DNA from: Vombatus ursinus
Lineage: Eukaryota > Chordata > Mammalia > Diprotodontia > Vombatidae
Length of the DNA stretch: 64,000 nucleotides
Assembly: GCF_900497805.2 (NCBI RefSeq)
Contig: NW_020945064.1
Location: 7,124,174-7,188,173, forward strand
Direction of reading: 5' to 3'
The notes under the pieces are model-generated. The model saw nothing but the letters and a program-made list of their open reading frames with translations, made no database searches and was not told where the DNA came from. The translations under genes and the position numbers were made by a program. Position 1 is the first letter of the stretch. The number at the start of each line of letters is the position of its first letter. Below are positions 23,236-35,049 of this stretch, one piece after another.

Positions 23236-23699
23236 AAAGTCTTAGGGTAATACATTATCAGGAATATCTCGGCAGCCTCTTTATTCCTCTGTTCTTTCCA
23301 ACAAGGCAGATAATTTAGCTTTAATTTTGTAGTATTGCTTCAGTCACAGAAAATGAAATTATGTATTGATCTCGGGGTCCACCTTGGGTGAATTGTCTCC
23401 AATCCAGTTTTTAAATGCCAGGTACTACAGAGTGACAGCTACTGTCTTGTTCAGAACACTTCTGAGGTATCGGGTACCACATTTTTGGCAAAATATCGAT
23501 GAGATAAAGAATGGCCAGAAGTGGAAAAATAGAATGTGAAGACCTTTGTGATCATGGCCTACAAGGAACTTATATACAACTTAGCTAGGACACAAGAGGT
23601 GTGTTCAAGTATTTGGAGGACTGTAGTATGGAAGACCATTACACTGATTCTGTCTGGCTTCAGAGGAGAGGACTTGCCCAGCAATGGGGAAAAGCTGCA

Positions 23700-23882
23700 G
23701 AGAAACAGATTGAGTTGATATAAGCAAGAACTTCCTAACAATTAGAGGCCTCCCAGAGCATAATGGACAGCCTTGGGAGCTGCCAGGTCCTCTCTCACTA
23801 GAGGTTTTTAAGAAGAGGCTGGGTGAGCACTACTCAGATATGTCTTAAAGGAGATTATGTTTCAAGTATAGGTGGGGCTGGT
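23700..23882 (+). mobile_element. L3/CR1-type LINE 3' fragment
   Basis: 'agaacttcctaacaattaga', 'ctctcactagaggtttttaa' and 'gaagaggctgggtgagcact' match the CR1/L3 3' region. The neighbouring LTR truncates it. Confidence 0.65.
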
Positions 23883-24527
23883 TGTATGGTGTGAGAAATA
23901 ATTCACTTGGACTCCTACTCTATTCCAATCAGTGTTAATCAATTTGATGTGATTGAATAGGGGTAGTGATTATAAGTTCTGTATATTAGGCCCCAGAGCA
24001 GTGGGCTGCAGATTGTGAGATCACCTGCTTAATCATAGGAAGATAAGTAGAGGCCCTCTACCCTTATTTTTCCTGGTCATGGTGATGAAGCTCAGCATGG
24101 CTGAGGTGACTCAATGACATGTAAAGTCTCCCAATTTATTTTTGTACCTCCGGAACATTTTTTCTTGTCCAACAAGAACAAGTGATCATCTTACGACCAC
24201 TTAGTCAGTGCAGATGACGCATGCTTAACCCAACCAGAGACCCCATTGCTGACATACTATTTCTAGCTGATGCATCATTTTTTGGCCTGCAAAGCGAGAT
24301 CTGGCAACCAATGGGATTCTGTACTTTGTAAAGTCTCTTTAGAATGTTTAGGTATCAAACCTTATAAAAATAAGGCCCTGGAAGAAGGGGGCATCTCAGA
24401 TTGTGAAGAAGATCTGAGGTCCACTTCATTAGAGGGGACCATGGATAATAAAGTACCAGTGGCTCAGAGCTTGCCTCAGTCTCTTTTACTGTAGGTTGGA
24501 CAATTATAATCCCCACACTGGGACAGA
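23883..24527 (+). mobile_element. Solo LTR of an endogenous retrovirus (fossil)
   Basis: 645 bp with TG...CA ends, near-matching 5-bp flanks ctggt (23878) and ctggg (24528), a TATA-like 'cttataaaaataagg' at 24361 and AATAAA at 24447. No internal region. It sits at the end of an L3 fragment. The family cannot be named by eye and there is no second LTR to date it by. A solo LTR, no coding part left. Confidence 0.55.
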
Positions 24528-24529
24528 TT

Positions 24530-24700
24530 ATAGAGGCCATTGAATCCAATCCTCTCATCTTACAGATGAGGACACTGAGGTACTAAGAATTTAAATGATT
24601 TACGTAGGGTCACACACTAGTTCATGTCAGAGGCAGGATTTGAACTCAAGTCTTCCTGACTCTGAGTAAAGTGCCCTGTCCACTACACCATGCTATCTTT
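24530..24700 (-). mobile_element. MIR3 SINE
   Basis: 'attatagaggccattgaatc', 'cttacagatgaggacactga', 'aggatttgaactcaagtctt'. Confidence 0.8.
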
Positions 24701-25224
24701 TTTATGAAACTTATTTCTCATTTCTTGACAGAGAGGTGGTAGACTAGAGGTATAGAATGAGACACACATTTTCAGATATGGTCAAAGTGTGAATTGGTTT
24801 TTCTTGACCACACTAATTTGTTATAAGTGAGAGCTTTTATTGTGGGGATTTTTTGGGGGGGGAGAGGAGAGTGGATGAGTAGTGATGGTGATTAAGAAAA
24901 GAATAAAAGAAAGAAAAGATTGAAAATGAAACATGTTAGAAAACACATAGATATATGCAGAAAGAAATCCAGAAGGGGACACAGATAAAGATGTCTGGGT
25001 TGATACTTTCATATTAAATACAATACAGATTTTAGAAAGCCAAGTTATAAATCACAAAGATTCATGTTTTCATCTATAATCCTCTTTGTTTTTGTTCTTT
25101 GTATATGGAAATATTCAGGCCTATGGATACTTGTTAGGTTCATAGGAAAAAAAGAAAATTAAATAGAAAAGTTTCAAGTGCTATGTAAATGAGAGCCATT
25201 ATTCAGCCAGATGCAGGACCCAGT

Positions 25225-25395
25225 TAAAACTTTCAATCATCTAGTCCAGCCCTCTCATTTTTACAAATGAAGAAACTGAGGTTCAGAGAGAAGTGACTTG
25301 TCTAACATCACACAGAAAGTCAGTAACAGAGCTGAGACTAGAATCCAGGTCTCTGGGTTTCTAGTCTAGAGATATTTCCACTATATCATACTGTG
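25225..25395 (-). mobile_element. MIR3 SINE
   Basis: 'catctagtccagccctctca', 'aatgaagaaactgaggttca', 'gactagaatccaggtctctg'. Confidence 0.8.
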
Positions 25396-25717
25396 TATAA
25401 AGCCCTGGAAGCTCCTTAGAAAAAAAGGTTTCATAAAGTCTAAAGATTCTTGCTAAGGTTCTCTAGTTGGCACTTTTCCAAGTCCCCATTTCCATAGTAA
25501 CCAAGAGACATTAGAGATGGTTTTTGTTGTTCTTGAATTCAACAGGATGCCTTATTCTCCCCAACCAGTCCAGAAAATACCACCCCTCCCCTACACATAC
25601 TTATGATCCTGATCTAGTCTCCTTCTGCAGGAACTGACCCTGTGACTTTATCCTGCTGTTGGAGAGTGGAGGGTCAGAGATGCTTAGGACAGTTCAACTG
25701 CCTTTACCTTATCACCT

Positions 25718-25720
<3 letters not shown>

Positions 25721-25770
<50 letters not shown>

Positions 25771-25780
25771 GTGCGTGTGT
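25721..25780. repeat. (GT)n microsatellite
   Basis: About 22 GT units with three GC-containing interruptions towards the 3' side, then a looser TA/CA-rich tail. Confidence 0.97.
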
Positions 25781-25799
25781 GCCTGTCTGTCTATGTATA

Positions 25800-27094
25800 C
25801 ACATACATATGTGAATATATACATATATAATTTACGTATATGTTCAACAAAATAAATTCAACAAATAAAACATCCCTGTCTCTACTCATCAGGATTGAAC
25901 TCTATTAAGATTGTCTAGTTCTCTTTCTTATGGGCTTGGCATAAATAATGAGGAAGGAGGAACAGTGGGTTATTTGCCATTGAATAAGCTTCAAGATGTT
26001 TTCAGTATCAATAATGAAAATTATTCATATTCATATTCATATTTATATGCCCCTCTATGGTTCTGTTACACCTGTGGGTGTTGCTGTGGAAGCTTGAGTG
26101 TGTTGGCCAGTGGTTGATCCATCCTGCTGTGTCCTCCTTTCTGGAAATAGGCAGATAGATAATCTTCCAAAGCCTCACTTACTTCCTCCCTGGGGCATGA
26201 TTTGGGCAGTGATTCCTTTGATCACTGCCTTTTCCTCTTTGCCACCCTCTTCAGGCTAGAGATTTAATCAGTCAAACCTTGATACATCAATTAATTCACT
26301 TTTAGCTTAGAAAAAATACAATGGCCCCCAAGTTTACAGGGTCCCTTTCTCTTCTATCTTATGCAGGTTACATCAAACAAAAAGTTATTAATACAACCAT
26401 AATAGCTTAGAGCCCCCTAGTTGGGAAGATTCCAAACATTTAGACAAAGGCTTGGCTCTCTATCACAATTTAAATTTTGTGTATTTCTATATAATTCAAG
26501 CCTTCTCTCCCCTCTTTTTCTTGGCATGGACAATATTTATACAATATAAACCATCATGACCAACCTTGGGTTTCTTCGTATATGATTTGTGAAACCCTTT
26601 ATTTAAGGAATTCCCAGGGCTTTGCAGAGAATGTGATGTAGTGGAAGGCACGGGGAGGAGAAATTGGGGGAAAGTGTAGCTCTTTTGGAACTTCCCCCAG
26701 TCATTGAAAAGCCAAACATAATCAGCAGCTTCAGTCTGATTTCTGCCTTCAGAAACCAGACAGCCCACCTCGATCTCTTTGTTTCTCTCTGTGCCTTCAC
26801 CCATTGCCCCTTGAGCCACCATTTTTCTCCAGCTCAGCCCCCCAATTCCTGGATGGGACTGAGATGTGTCTCTTCCCCATAGTCACTGCTTGGCTTCTGT
26901 AGACCCTGCTTTTTCCTTTCAATCTGTTCTCTCATATACTGTGTATTTAAAAACTAACCAGCCAACCAACTGCCAGGTGTGACTCACGTCCATTTTCTGG
27001 CTCAAAGATCATGATAGTTCAAATGGCATTCAGGACAGAGAGGGAATGCTTGTCCCTCTGAACTACAAACCCCAGAATTCCAGTCAGTTCACAA
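25800..27094. other. Unique sequence, no gene seen
   Basis: A TATTCA-type short repeat at 26021-26045. Frames up to 108 codons (26496-26822 minus) have no known domain. Confidence 0.4.
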
Positions 27095-27330
27095 ACTATT
27101 ATTATGGCTACAAAGTGCTTTATAGTAATTACCTCATTTTATCCCTCACAATGATACTATGAGGCATGAAGTGTATGTATTATTATGCCCATTTCACAGA
27201 TGAAGAAACTAAGGTAAAACTAAAAGGTGACACGTCCAAGGACATAGTATTTGGCAGAATTGGGGCTCAAGCTCAGACCTTCTGATTCCAAATACAATAT
27301 CCTTTGTGCCATATCTGCCTATTGTTAACT
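27095..27330 (-). mobile_element. MIR SINE
   Basis: 'acaaagtgctttatagtaat', 'tttcacagatgaagaaacta', 'ttctgattccaaatacaata'. Confidence 0.75.
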
Positions 27331-27699
27331 GGGCTCATGAGTTCCACCAGGAAAAAAAAAACCCACCCCAACAAACCCTAAGACTTCCTACAAGTGGCAA
27401 TCCATTTGTAAGACTCTATAGTGCAATACACTGAAATTACCTTCACTTAAGAGCAACACCATTAACTCAACAATAAAGCCCATCAGAGAGTTCTTGGGAG
27501 ACATTCAGGTTTGAGAACTTGGCAGAGATACAAAATGGTAGTTACTACTTATGTAGTGTTTTACCCATTCCGTATAGGCTGATTGTTGTTAGAGACAATA
27601 GTTATAATGATTCTGAAATGTTCTTATCAAGTTGGGCAGGAATACCATCTAAAGAGTTCATTGGTTTGCATATTGTGTGCTGCTCAAATCAGAAGAAAT

Positions 27700-27815
27700 A
27701 TGACATCCATTCATTCAGTAAATACTTATAGACCATCTCCTAAGTGCTAGGCCCTGCTAGGGATGCAAAACTACCTTAATGAACTTACACTTCCAGTAAG
27801 AGCAAGAGATGCCAA
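27700..27815 (-). mobile_element. L2 3' end, antisense
   Basis: 'tcattcagtaaatacttata', 'tgctaggccctgctagggat', 'gaacttacacttccagtaag'. Confidence 0.75.
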
Positions 27816-28589
27816 CAAAAACAGCTCTATACCCAGGAAGTCCATGGGTAAGTCCTTATATAAATATATAAGAAAAGTACAAATAAAACATAGTTTTCGT
27901 TCAAAGGATGGTGGAATGAAGAGTGTGTAAATCCCAGAAAGTAAACTGCAAAGTAGAAGGTGAAAAACTTTTTGGGGACAGCACTATAGAATGACAGAGG
28001 ATAATAACAGGAATCTTGAAATAATATCAGAAACAGGAAACTGAAGAGATGGACAAAAACTTTACCTGGGTCTCTATAACATAAACTGTGGTCAATAGGT
28101 AGGTGACCCAGTGGTTTTGAGACATTCTCAGTAACTGCTTATGAGGGGGAACCAACTATAGGGAAACCCATCAATAAAATATCTAAAAAATAATGGCCTA
28201 AGAAGACAACATACCCAACAACTGCACCAAAGTAGATGGAAAGAACAACCACCAGAAAGCATCTGAAAGGGAATGTTATAGAGTCCCAAATGACAAGAGT
28301 GGCCCCAAAGAAGAGAGGGGAGAAGACACTTCCGCCCACTCTTTTGCAGAAATGAGAAGTCCACAGTTGTCAAACATTGAAGATATTTTGGGATGTTTTA
28401 ATGTACTGACCAGTTTTACTGATTTTCTCTCTTCTTTGTTTTCTTAAAAAAGAAAAAAAAAGCTCTGTTTTTTTTTCTGGCAGGGGGAAGGGACGAAGAT
28501 ACTGGAGACATTTAGATGATATAAAAAAACAAAAGAGATCAGTAAAGTTTTATTTAAAAAAGATAATGGTCTGGAAACAATTCCATTGG

Positions 28590-29060
28590 AAGTATCTTAC
28601 AAAGATGGAGGAAAGGAGAGGGAGAGACAGAGACAGAGACAGAGATACTAGGTCCAGAGATTAAGAGAGAGAGATAAAAGAGAGGAGAGAATTGGGGAGA
28701 AGAGACAATGGAAGGTAGAGTAAGAAAAAGGAGAGGAGAGAGCAGGATAAGAGAAAAGAAGAGAGAAGAGACAGGTGAAAATGTGTAGAAAAGGAGAGGA
28801 GTTTTTAAAAGGTGAGGACAGAAGAGAATAAGTGAGAGAGAGGGAGAAGAGAAAGAAGAGAGGCGAGATAGAGGAGGTGCAAAGGAGCAGGGAGAAAAGA
28901 GAGGAGAGGAGAGAGGATGAAGAACAGAAAGAAAGAAACAGAGAGAAGAGAGAGACGCCACTGTGCAGAGATATAGACAGTACCATAAAGAGCTGACCAG
29001 AGAGACAGGCATAGACTAGAAAGGGGGAAAGGGGGAAAGGGAGAGGGTTAAGACCAAGCA
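28590..29060. repeat. Long purine-rich (GA-rich) tract
   Basis: About 470 bp of mostly A and G on the plus strand in irregular gaga/gaaa words. Its 152-codon minus-strand frame (SLFF/SPLF-rich) is an artefact of the composition. Confidence 0.85.
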
Positions 29061-29499
29061 GGGGTAGAAAGAATTATTGAGACTGGAAATGGAAACTGCT
29101 TGGAGCTCAGATGAATGTCTATTCAAAGGTTAGGTGCCATATCCAATAATAAATATACCCCGAGGGAAAGGTCGGTGCGTAGAAAGAAGCAAGAGACAGA
29201 AATAATTAGGTAGCACAGCAGAGAGTAACTATGGGCTGTAGGGAAGAGGGAGAAGGGAGCTGCAAGCTGGGAATAAGGAATAAAGCCCATGCAAGGAAAA
29301 GAAAGATAGCAAGGAATGAGTGCTTCAAGCATCAAATAAGTGCATCCTCCAGGTGTGAGAAATAGTATGAGCATTTATAGGAAGCTTGTCAGTCTTGGCA
29401 ATTCCCAACACCAGTGAAATCACAGGTCCAGACACCCCCCCCCAAAAAAAGTTTGCTAATCTTCCCTTCCTCATTCCCCCAATGAAAGGTGTCTCTCCT

Positions 29500-29735
29500 G
29501 ACTAACAGCTAATATTTACAAAGCACCTTTTAGATGCCCTATCTTATTTGGATCACATGGTGACCCTGTGAAGTAAGTTGTAGAAGCATTATTTTCAGAT
29601 TTTACAGCTAAGGAAACAGATTCAGAGGTTAAGTGAATGCCTCATTGACTATCCCATTGCTAATCAGTGGCAAAGCTGAGATTCAAAGCCACGTCTTCTG
29701 ATGTCAAGATCCAGTGCTTTCAATGGCTGTCTAAG
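29500..29735 (-). mobile_element. MIR SINE
   Basis: 'acagctaatatttacaaagc', 'gattttacagctaaggaaac', 'ccacgtcttctgatgtcaag'. Confidence 0.75.
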
Positions 29736-30084
29736 AGAAGGAGAAAGACCCCAGGAGCAAAATCAGGATGAAAAAGATGTAGGCCCTTTCCTTAGGAAAT
29801 TTATACTCTAGTATACCAACACATCACATACAGAAGAGATTAACCCTACATGAAGATAGTGCAGAGCAAAAGAAAAAGAGAGGGGATATCAATGTCACTG
29901 GGGTGATCAGAGAAAACTGAATAAAGATAAGAAAGTGAAACATGAAGAGCACACAGCCAGATTATAGAGTTTTGAATGCCAGGATGTGCAAATATATAGA
30001 GATATATCATTATAAAGGTGGATTGGCCTATAAGGTGCCAGTCCTTGAAGCATCTGCAGATATTCCCTTCCTGATTCCTATAAG

Positions 30085-30215
30085 TCAGTCAACTACCATT
30101 TATTAAGACCCTACTATGGGTTAGATATTGTGCTAAGTGATGGTAATAGTAAAAAAAAAAAAAAAAAAAGCCAACCCTCCGCCCCCCATCCATGCTCTGA
30201 AGGAGTTTACAGTCT
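30085..30215 (-). mobile_element. L2 3' end, antisense, with internal A run
   Basis: 'ctaccatttattaagaccct', 'tgggttagatattgtgctaa', A(20) at 30150, 'gaaggagtttacagtctaat'. Confidence 0.75.
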
Positions 30216-30475
30216 AATGCCGTTTCAGTCCAAACGACCATGTGGAAACTTCAAGGAAGCCTGTTGCCCGTCATCTGTGACTGAGGCGTGGTTCAAAGTG
30301 AAGACGCAAAGTCTTCTAATTGTCTGCAGAGTCAGGAGATCTGATGATTCTGGGCTTGTTGAACTGGAACTAAGTGGATTTACCAAAGGAGAATCACTCT
30401 CCTAACTTATATCACTCTTTCATTTGCAGTGGCTATGAGGAGTCAAGATTCCTTAGAGCTGGATCTAATAAACTC

Positions 30476-30672
30476 TTCCTTCCTTCCTTCCTTCCTTCCT
30501 TCCTTCCTTCCTTCCTTCCTTCNNNNNNNNNNTTCCTTCCTTCCTTCCTTCCTTCCTTCCTTCCTTCCTTCCTTCCTTCTTTCTTTCCTTCCTTCCTTCC
30601 TTCCTTCTTTCCTTCCTTCCTTCCTTCCTTCCTTCCTTCCTTCCTTCCTTCCTCCCTTCCTTCCTTCCTTTT
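30476..30672. repeat. (TTCC)n microsatellite containing a 10-N gap
   Basis: TTCC tetranucleotides with a few TTTC variants. N at 30523-30532 leaves the array length unknown. Confidence 0.98.
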
Positions 30673-30685
30673 TCTCCAATCTTAG

Positions 30686-31172
30686 CTGAATGAATATTTC
30701 AAGATGGACATGTCTAGGCTGACAGTTCTGGAGATTCTGAGATCTTATCAACAGTTGGAGCTAAATGGCAGCAGTAGTTATGACCACATGGTGGTAATGG
30801 TCAATGAGAGTGAAAACAACTACAGACTGAGGCAGAATGATAATCCACTTGAAGATGGCAGCAGCTTTAGGAAACATCGCTCCCTTGTGAGAGCTATGGA
30901 CTCTAGAAAAGACCCAATCCTCAGACCTGAGCAGAGATTCACACCTCAGGGGAACTTAGTGCAACTCTGTGAAAGTAGAAAAGTACTCCCAGTGTAGCCA
31001 CATGTATTCCCTACACGTGTTTCTCTACCTTGTGTATACCTCTGCCCGCTGTATAGTGTAACAATACATTTTTGCCACCTTGACTCAAAGAATGCTTGAG
31101 TCTGTGAATTCATTCCAGACAAGCCTGTCCTGTACTCTGGTCCTTGAGGGGTCTCAGCCTCTCAGACCTCAA
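30686..31172 (+). mobile_element. LTR-like or old retroelement segment (weak)
   Basis: The part after 31005 ('gtatagtgtaacaatacatt' to 'tctcagacctcaaca') reads like the R/U5 end of an LTR. The left part holds an open frame of 97 codons with no known domain. No convincing end repeats seen. Treated as a possible fossil. Confidence 0.25.
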
Positions 31173-31347
31173 CACTTCCATGAATAGTAGAGTTGGCAAG
31201 AGAGCAGGAAGGAAAAATATCTTTATTTTCCAAGCTCTCTGCCACACTGATATTCCAGGTCAAATCATCCACTAGTGAGGAGAATTATGCAAATGCTTCA
31301 GTCTTGAACCTGGGTTACACTCATTCATTAATTCAAAATAGATACAA

Positions 31348-31488
31348 GGTAGGGCAGTTGGTGGCACAGTAGACAGAGCACTGGCCCTGGAGTCAGGAGG
31401 ACCTGAGTTTAAATCCAGTGTCAGACACATACTAGCTATGTGACCCTGGGCAAGTCACTTAACTCTGATTGCCTCCAAAAATCAAAAC
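31348..31488 (+). mobile_element. Poly(A)-tailed marsupial tRNA-SINE
   Basis: Perfect 14-bp duplications 'caaaatagatacaa' at 31334-31347 and 31489-31502. Body 'ggtggcacagtagacagagc', 'ggaggacctgagtttaaatc', 'gtgaccctgggcaagtcact'. Confidence 0.95.
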
Positions 31489-31504
31489 CAAAATAGATAC
31501 AACA

Positions 31505-31760
31505 TAACCTTAGGAGGGGAGGGCAGTAGCAGCTAGGGGCACCAGAAAAGGCCTCCTACAGAAGATGTTACTTGAGCAGAGTACTGAAGGAAATCAGGAA
31601 TTTTAAGAGGTAGAGATAGGAAGGAAAACACCTCAGGAATGGAGAAGGTAATGAGCAGTCAATGGAATTTCTTGAGTGTTGAGGTAGGGAAGAAGGACAC
31701 CATGGTCAAATCTATGCTTTAGAAAAATCTCTTTGGCAACTGAGGATAGACTGACTTCAA
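31505..31760 (-). mobile_element. L2 LINE, antisense 3' UTR
   Basis: 'ggcctcctacagaagatgtt', 'ttgagcagagtactgaagga', 'tctctttggcaactgaggat'. Confidence 0.6.
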
Positions 31761-32189
31761 TTTTATTGGGATAGGGGCAGGTGGGTGGGTCAAGAAGGAT
31801 CACAGAGACTCATCTGTGTCTCCTCTATCTCTCAGGAAGCTGATCTCTGGTTTTTGCCTTGATTTTGGAAATCAAGTTGCAAGGGTCTGATTTCCAGGGG
31901 GGCCTGGTGCTGATGTGGAGGTGGAATTTTAGCCTCAGCTCTTCTGGGTCATCACTTTTTGGGACTTTAAATGATTTGGGGCTCCAGGAAATGTATCCTC
32001 TGGTCCAGCGACATACCTTGCATAGATTAAGCCTTTCCCCAATGTATGTTGAATGGATGAATGAAAAAACACCCAGGCCCCTTAGGGGCAGCTCCTCAGT
32101 CTGTTTTGTTTTGTTTTAGTCTCATTGAATAGAATATACTCCCAATGCTTTATGATTGCTTGGAGTAATGGATAGAGTGCTGGGCTCAG

Positions 32190-32395
32190 AGTTTGGATCA
32201 TGGATTTTGGAAGGACCTTAGATATCATCTTGTCCCACCCCCTCATTTTGTAGGCAATGAAAAGGAGCGTCAGAAAAATGAAGTGAGTTATCCCAAGTCA
32301 CACAGGTAGTGAGCAGCAGGAGAAAGATTGGAAACCAAGTTCTTCTTTGCAAATCCGGCGTTTTTTCCACTGGGCCATTTCACCCCTGTAGGCGC
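32190..32395 (-). mobile_element. MIR3 SINE
   Basis: 'ttttggaaggaccttagata', 'ccccctcattttgtaggcaa', 'caagtcacacaggtagtgag'. Confidence 0.75.
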
Positions 32396-32429
32396 TGTCT
32401 TGCCTTCGACACTGACTCACATCTGAGAA

Positions 32430-32700
32430 GCTGGATAGCAAGATGATGCAGTGGACAAAGCATTGGCCCTGGAGGCAGGAAGTCCTGAGTTCAAATCTAG
32501 CCTGGGCCACTACCTAGCTGTGTGACCTTGGGCAAGTCACTTAACCTTTGTCTGCCTCCATTTCCTCAACTGTAAAATGGGGAAAATACAGCAACTACCT
32601 CCTAAGGTTATTGTGAAGATCAAATGAGTTAATATTTGTAAAAAATGCTTGGCATAGTGCCTGGCACATAGTAGGTACTTAACAAATGCATCTTCCTTTC
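32430..32700 (+). mobile_element. MIR-type SINE, full length
   Basis: 'gatgatgcagtggacaaagc' head, 'tagctgtgtgaccttgggca', 'cctcaactgtaaaatgggga', 'gcctggcacatagtaggtac' end. Confidence 0.92.
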
Positions 32701-32917
32701 CAAGGCCAAGTCACTTAAACTCACTCAGAATCAGTTTTCTCATCCGTAAAATGGAGTAATAATAATAACAGCACCTACCTACCAGAGTGGTTGTGAGGAT
32801 TAAATGCGATAATATTTCTCAAGTGTTTAGCACTGTGCCCGGCACATAGTAGGCACTATATAAATGCTAGCTATCACTATTATTATTATTATTATTATAA
32901 TTATTATTAATAGTGCT
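32701..32917 (+). mobile_element. MIR 3' part with (ATT)n tail
   Basis: 'ccaagtcacttaaactcact', 'gtggttgtgaggattaaatg', 'gcccggcacatagtaggcac', then ATT repeats at 32877-32908. Confidence 0.88.
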
Positions 32918-33180
32918 TATCTTCTAAAATTGTTGCGAGGGTCAAAAGAGACAACATTTATAAGTATTTGTCAGTGCCTGACACATAGTGGGCACTTAAT
33001 AAATGCTTATTCGCTTCCATGCTCAAGTCACTTAAACTCTCTCAGGATCAGTTTTTTCATCTGTAAAATGGAGTAATAATAATAACAGCACCTACCTACC
33101 AGAGTCGTTGTGAGGATTAAATGAGATAACAAGTATAAAACACTTTGCAAACCTTAAAGTGCCACAGAAATTCAAGCCAT
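32918..33180 (+). mobile_element. Tandem duplicate of the preceding MIR segment
   Basis: The stretch 33025-33130 matches 32706-32812 almost base for base, including 'aataataataacagcaccta' and 'cctaccagagt'. The preceding bases 32920-33020 align with 32600-32700. The offset is about 318 bp. Confidence 0.75.
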
Positions 33181-33232
33181 TACTCCTACGCTTCCTCAAA
33201 GTGAAGAAACTTGCTCAAAATCATTCATTCAG

Positions 33233-33396
33233 GGGCAGCTAGGTGGCACAGTGGATAGAGCTCTGTCCTTGGAGACAGAAGGACCTGAATTCAAATCTGT
33301 CCTCAGACACCTGACACTTACTAACTGTGTAATCCTGGTCAAGTCACTTAACCCTGATTGCCTCACCAAAAAGCAAAAAAACAAAAAAATTAAAAA
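33233..33396 (+). mobile_element. Poly(A)-tailed marsupial tRNA-SINE
   Basis: Perfect 16-bp duplications 'aaaatcattcattcag' at 33217-33232 and 33397-33412. Head 'gggcagctaggtggcacagt', tail 'aaaaagcaaaaaaacaaaaa'. Confidence 0.96.
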
Positions 33397-33469
33397 AAAA
33401 TCATTCATTCAGTTTGTTCTAGAGCTGAACACCACATTCGATGGTGTTCAATGACTCTGAGATTGTCTC

Positions 33470-33605
33470 TTCTCCTCTCTGTGCCTCAGTTTTCTCATAT
33501 GCAAAAAGGTTATAATAATGCTGGTACTTTCTATCTCTTAGGGTAATTGTAAAGAAAATGCTTTCTAGACCTCAAAGCAATATGGAAAGTGAGTCATCAT
33601 CATTA
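33470..33605 (+). mobile_element. MIR 3' half
   Basis: 'ctctgtgcctcagttttctc', 'tagggtaattgtaaagaaaa', 'ctagacctcaaagcaatatg'. Confidence 0.75.
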
Positions 33606-33779
33606 GGTGCCCTGCTAGCCAGCCCAACATTCTTTCCAGTATAACAGGCTACATTTGGAATCCTCTATTTGCCTTTCCAGTTTAACATGGGATTTGCTTT
33701 CTAGCCCTAACTCCTGTAGGAAGCCCTAAGCCAAGCTTTCTTATTCCTCTCCTGGATGGGAATAAATTTGGGCAGTGCC

Positions 33780-34095
33780 TCCCTACCCAATTCACATTCA
33801 TATAAATTATCTGTTAATTGAAAATGTATAAGCTATTTTATCTTGCTCACTGTAGCAGAAATGATGTATGTTTGTGCATCCGGGTGAGGATGCCAAATTG
33901 AATAATGATCAGAGTCTCTCCCTGAATGCCAATTTAACTTACTTTATGAAGAGGATTTAGGTACCAAAAAAATGACTTTATTTGTGAGGCTTAAAAAATT
34001 GTGGCTTAAAAAAATAAACCGAGAGATAATGACGACTCTTGGGAACAACATTTTGAAGGGCTCTATAAAATGCTCTCATTCATTATCATATCTGG
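33780..34095. other. Repeat-free AT-rich island
   Basis: Complex AT-rich sequence with no repeat family or open frame. Sequence texture is compatible with a conserved noncoding element; not testable here. Confidence 0.25.
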
Positions 34096-34099
34096 AGTG

Positions 34100-34210
34100 T
34101 GAATTGTAATGAATAACAATATCTGACACTTATCCCATGCTTTAAAGCTTTCAAAGCACTTTACATACACTTCTTGGCACACAGTAGGTGTTTAATAAAT
34201 ACTTGTTGAT
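34100..34210 (+). mobile_element. L2/MIR terminal remnant
   Basis: 'aagctttcaaagcactttac' then 'cttggcacacagtaggtgtt' and 'taataaatacttgttgatta'. Confidence 0.65.
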
Positions 34211-34316
34211 TATCTCTTGTGTTGATGAATTACAGGAATAAAAGATGGTCATCAGGGTGATGTAGGATAGGAAAAGAAGATGGGGGGTCATGTAGTGAGG
34301 ATGAGATGATGAGTAG

Positions 34317-34462
34317 GGGCAGTGGATAGAGCACCAGCCCTGGATTCAGGAGGACCTGAGTTCAAATCCAGCCTCAGACGCATAACACTTACTAGCTGTG
34401 TGACCCTGGGCAAGTCACTTAACTCCATTGCCTAGTCAAAAAAAAAAAAAAGGAAAAAAAAA
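34317..34462 (+). mobile_element. Poly(A)-tailed marsupial tRNA-SINE
   Basis: Perfect 14-bp duplications 'gagatgatgagtag' at 34303-34316 and 34463-34476. Body from 'gggcagtggatagagcacca' to an A-rich tail. The head is shortened. Confidence 0.95.
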
Positions 34463-34476
34463 GAGATGATGAGTAG

Positions 34477-34894
34477 ACTGCCTATGTGTTTCATGGGCGT
34501 GTTTACCATGTCAGGAAAAAGTGATGAAGGCTATTAGCATGTTGGATGAAGCTCTTATGGCAAGCTTATGGGGAGAAGACAAGGCATGGATAGACATGGA
34601 TGGGTTGCAATCTGGATCATTGGAAGGAACATCTAAACTACTAAGAGCACAGATGTATTTGAGTATTTTCTTTGTTAAATATAAGTCAGGCTGGTTGAGT
34701 TTAGGGTTGTGCTAGTAAATGTTTAAAAAAAGGGGAAAAAAGATATATGCTTGATACACTTTTCAATTTAATCTGCATTATTAACATTTTCTCCATAATT
34801 TTCTTAAATCGAGACAATCAATAGAACAATAAATCAAGTAAAGGATAGTCCCATGCAATTGGTCCTTTGAGCCAAGAATTACATAAGCATAGAA
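34477..34894. other. Unassigned sequence
   Basis: No open frame above 64 codons and no recognised repeat, although 34510-34640 has a faint retroelement-coding texture. Confidence 0.3.
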
Positions 34895-35049
34895 AAGACA
34901 TAGAAAGAGGACACAAGATAATCTTGAATATGAGACACTAGCAGCTGAGGGGACCAGGAAAATCTCTTGTGGAAGGTGATGCTTGGACTGGGTCTTGAAG
35001 GAAGTGAGGAACTCCTAGAAGCAGAGGTGATGAAGGAGGTTATTCCAGG
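34895..35049 (-). mobile_element. L2 LINE, antisense, left part of a split copy
   Basis: 'gaaaatctcttgtggaaggt', 'ggactgggtcttgaaggaag', 'ggaggttattccagg'. The copy resumes at 35617 after the LTR. Confidence 0.75.

Noticed and set aside
28554-29012. 152-codon minus-strand open frame, longest in the window
   Set aside because: It is the translation of the purine-rich tract (Ser/Leu/Phe/Pro repeats) with no domain or start context.
30686-31172. 97-codon frame (MDMSRLTVLEILRSYQQLEL...) as a gene
   Set aside because: No family resemblance, and the downstream text looks like an LTR end; kept only as a weak LTR-like entry.
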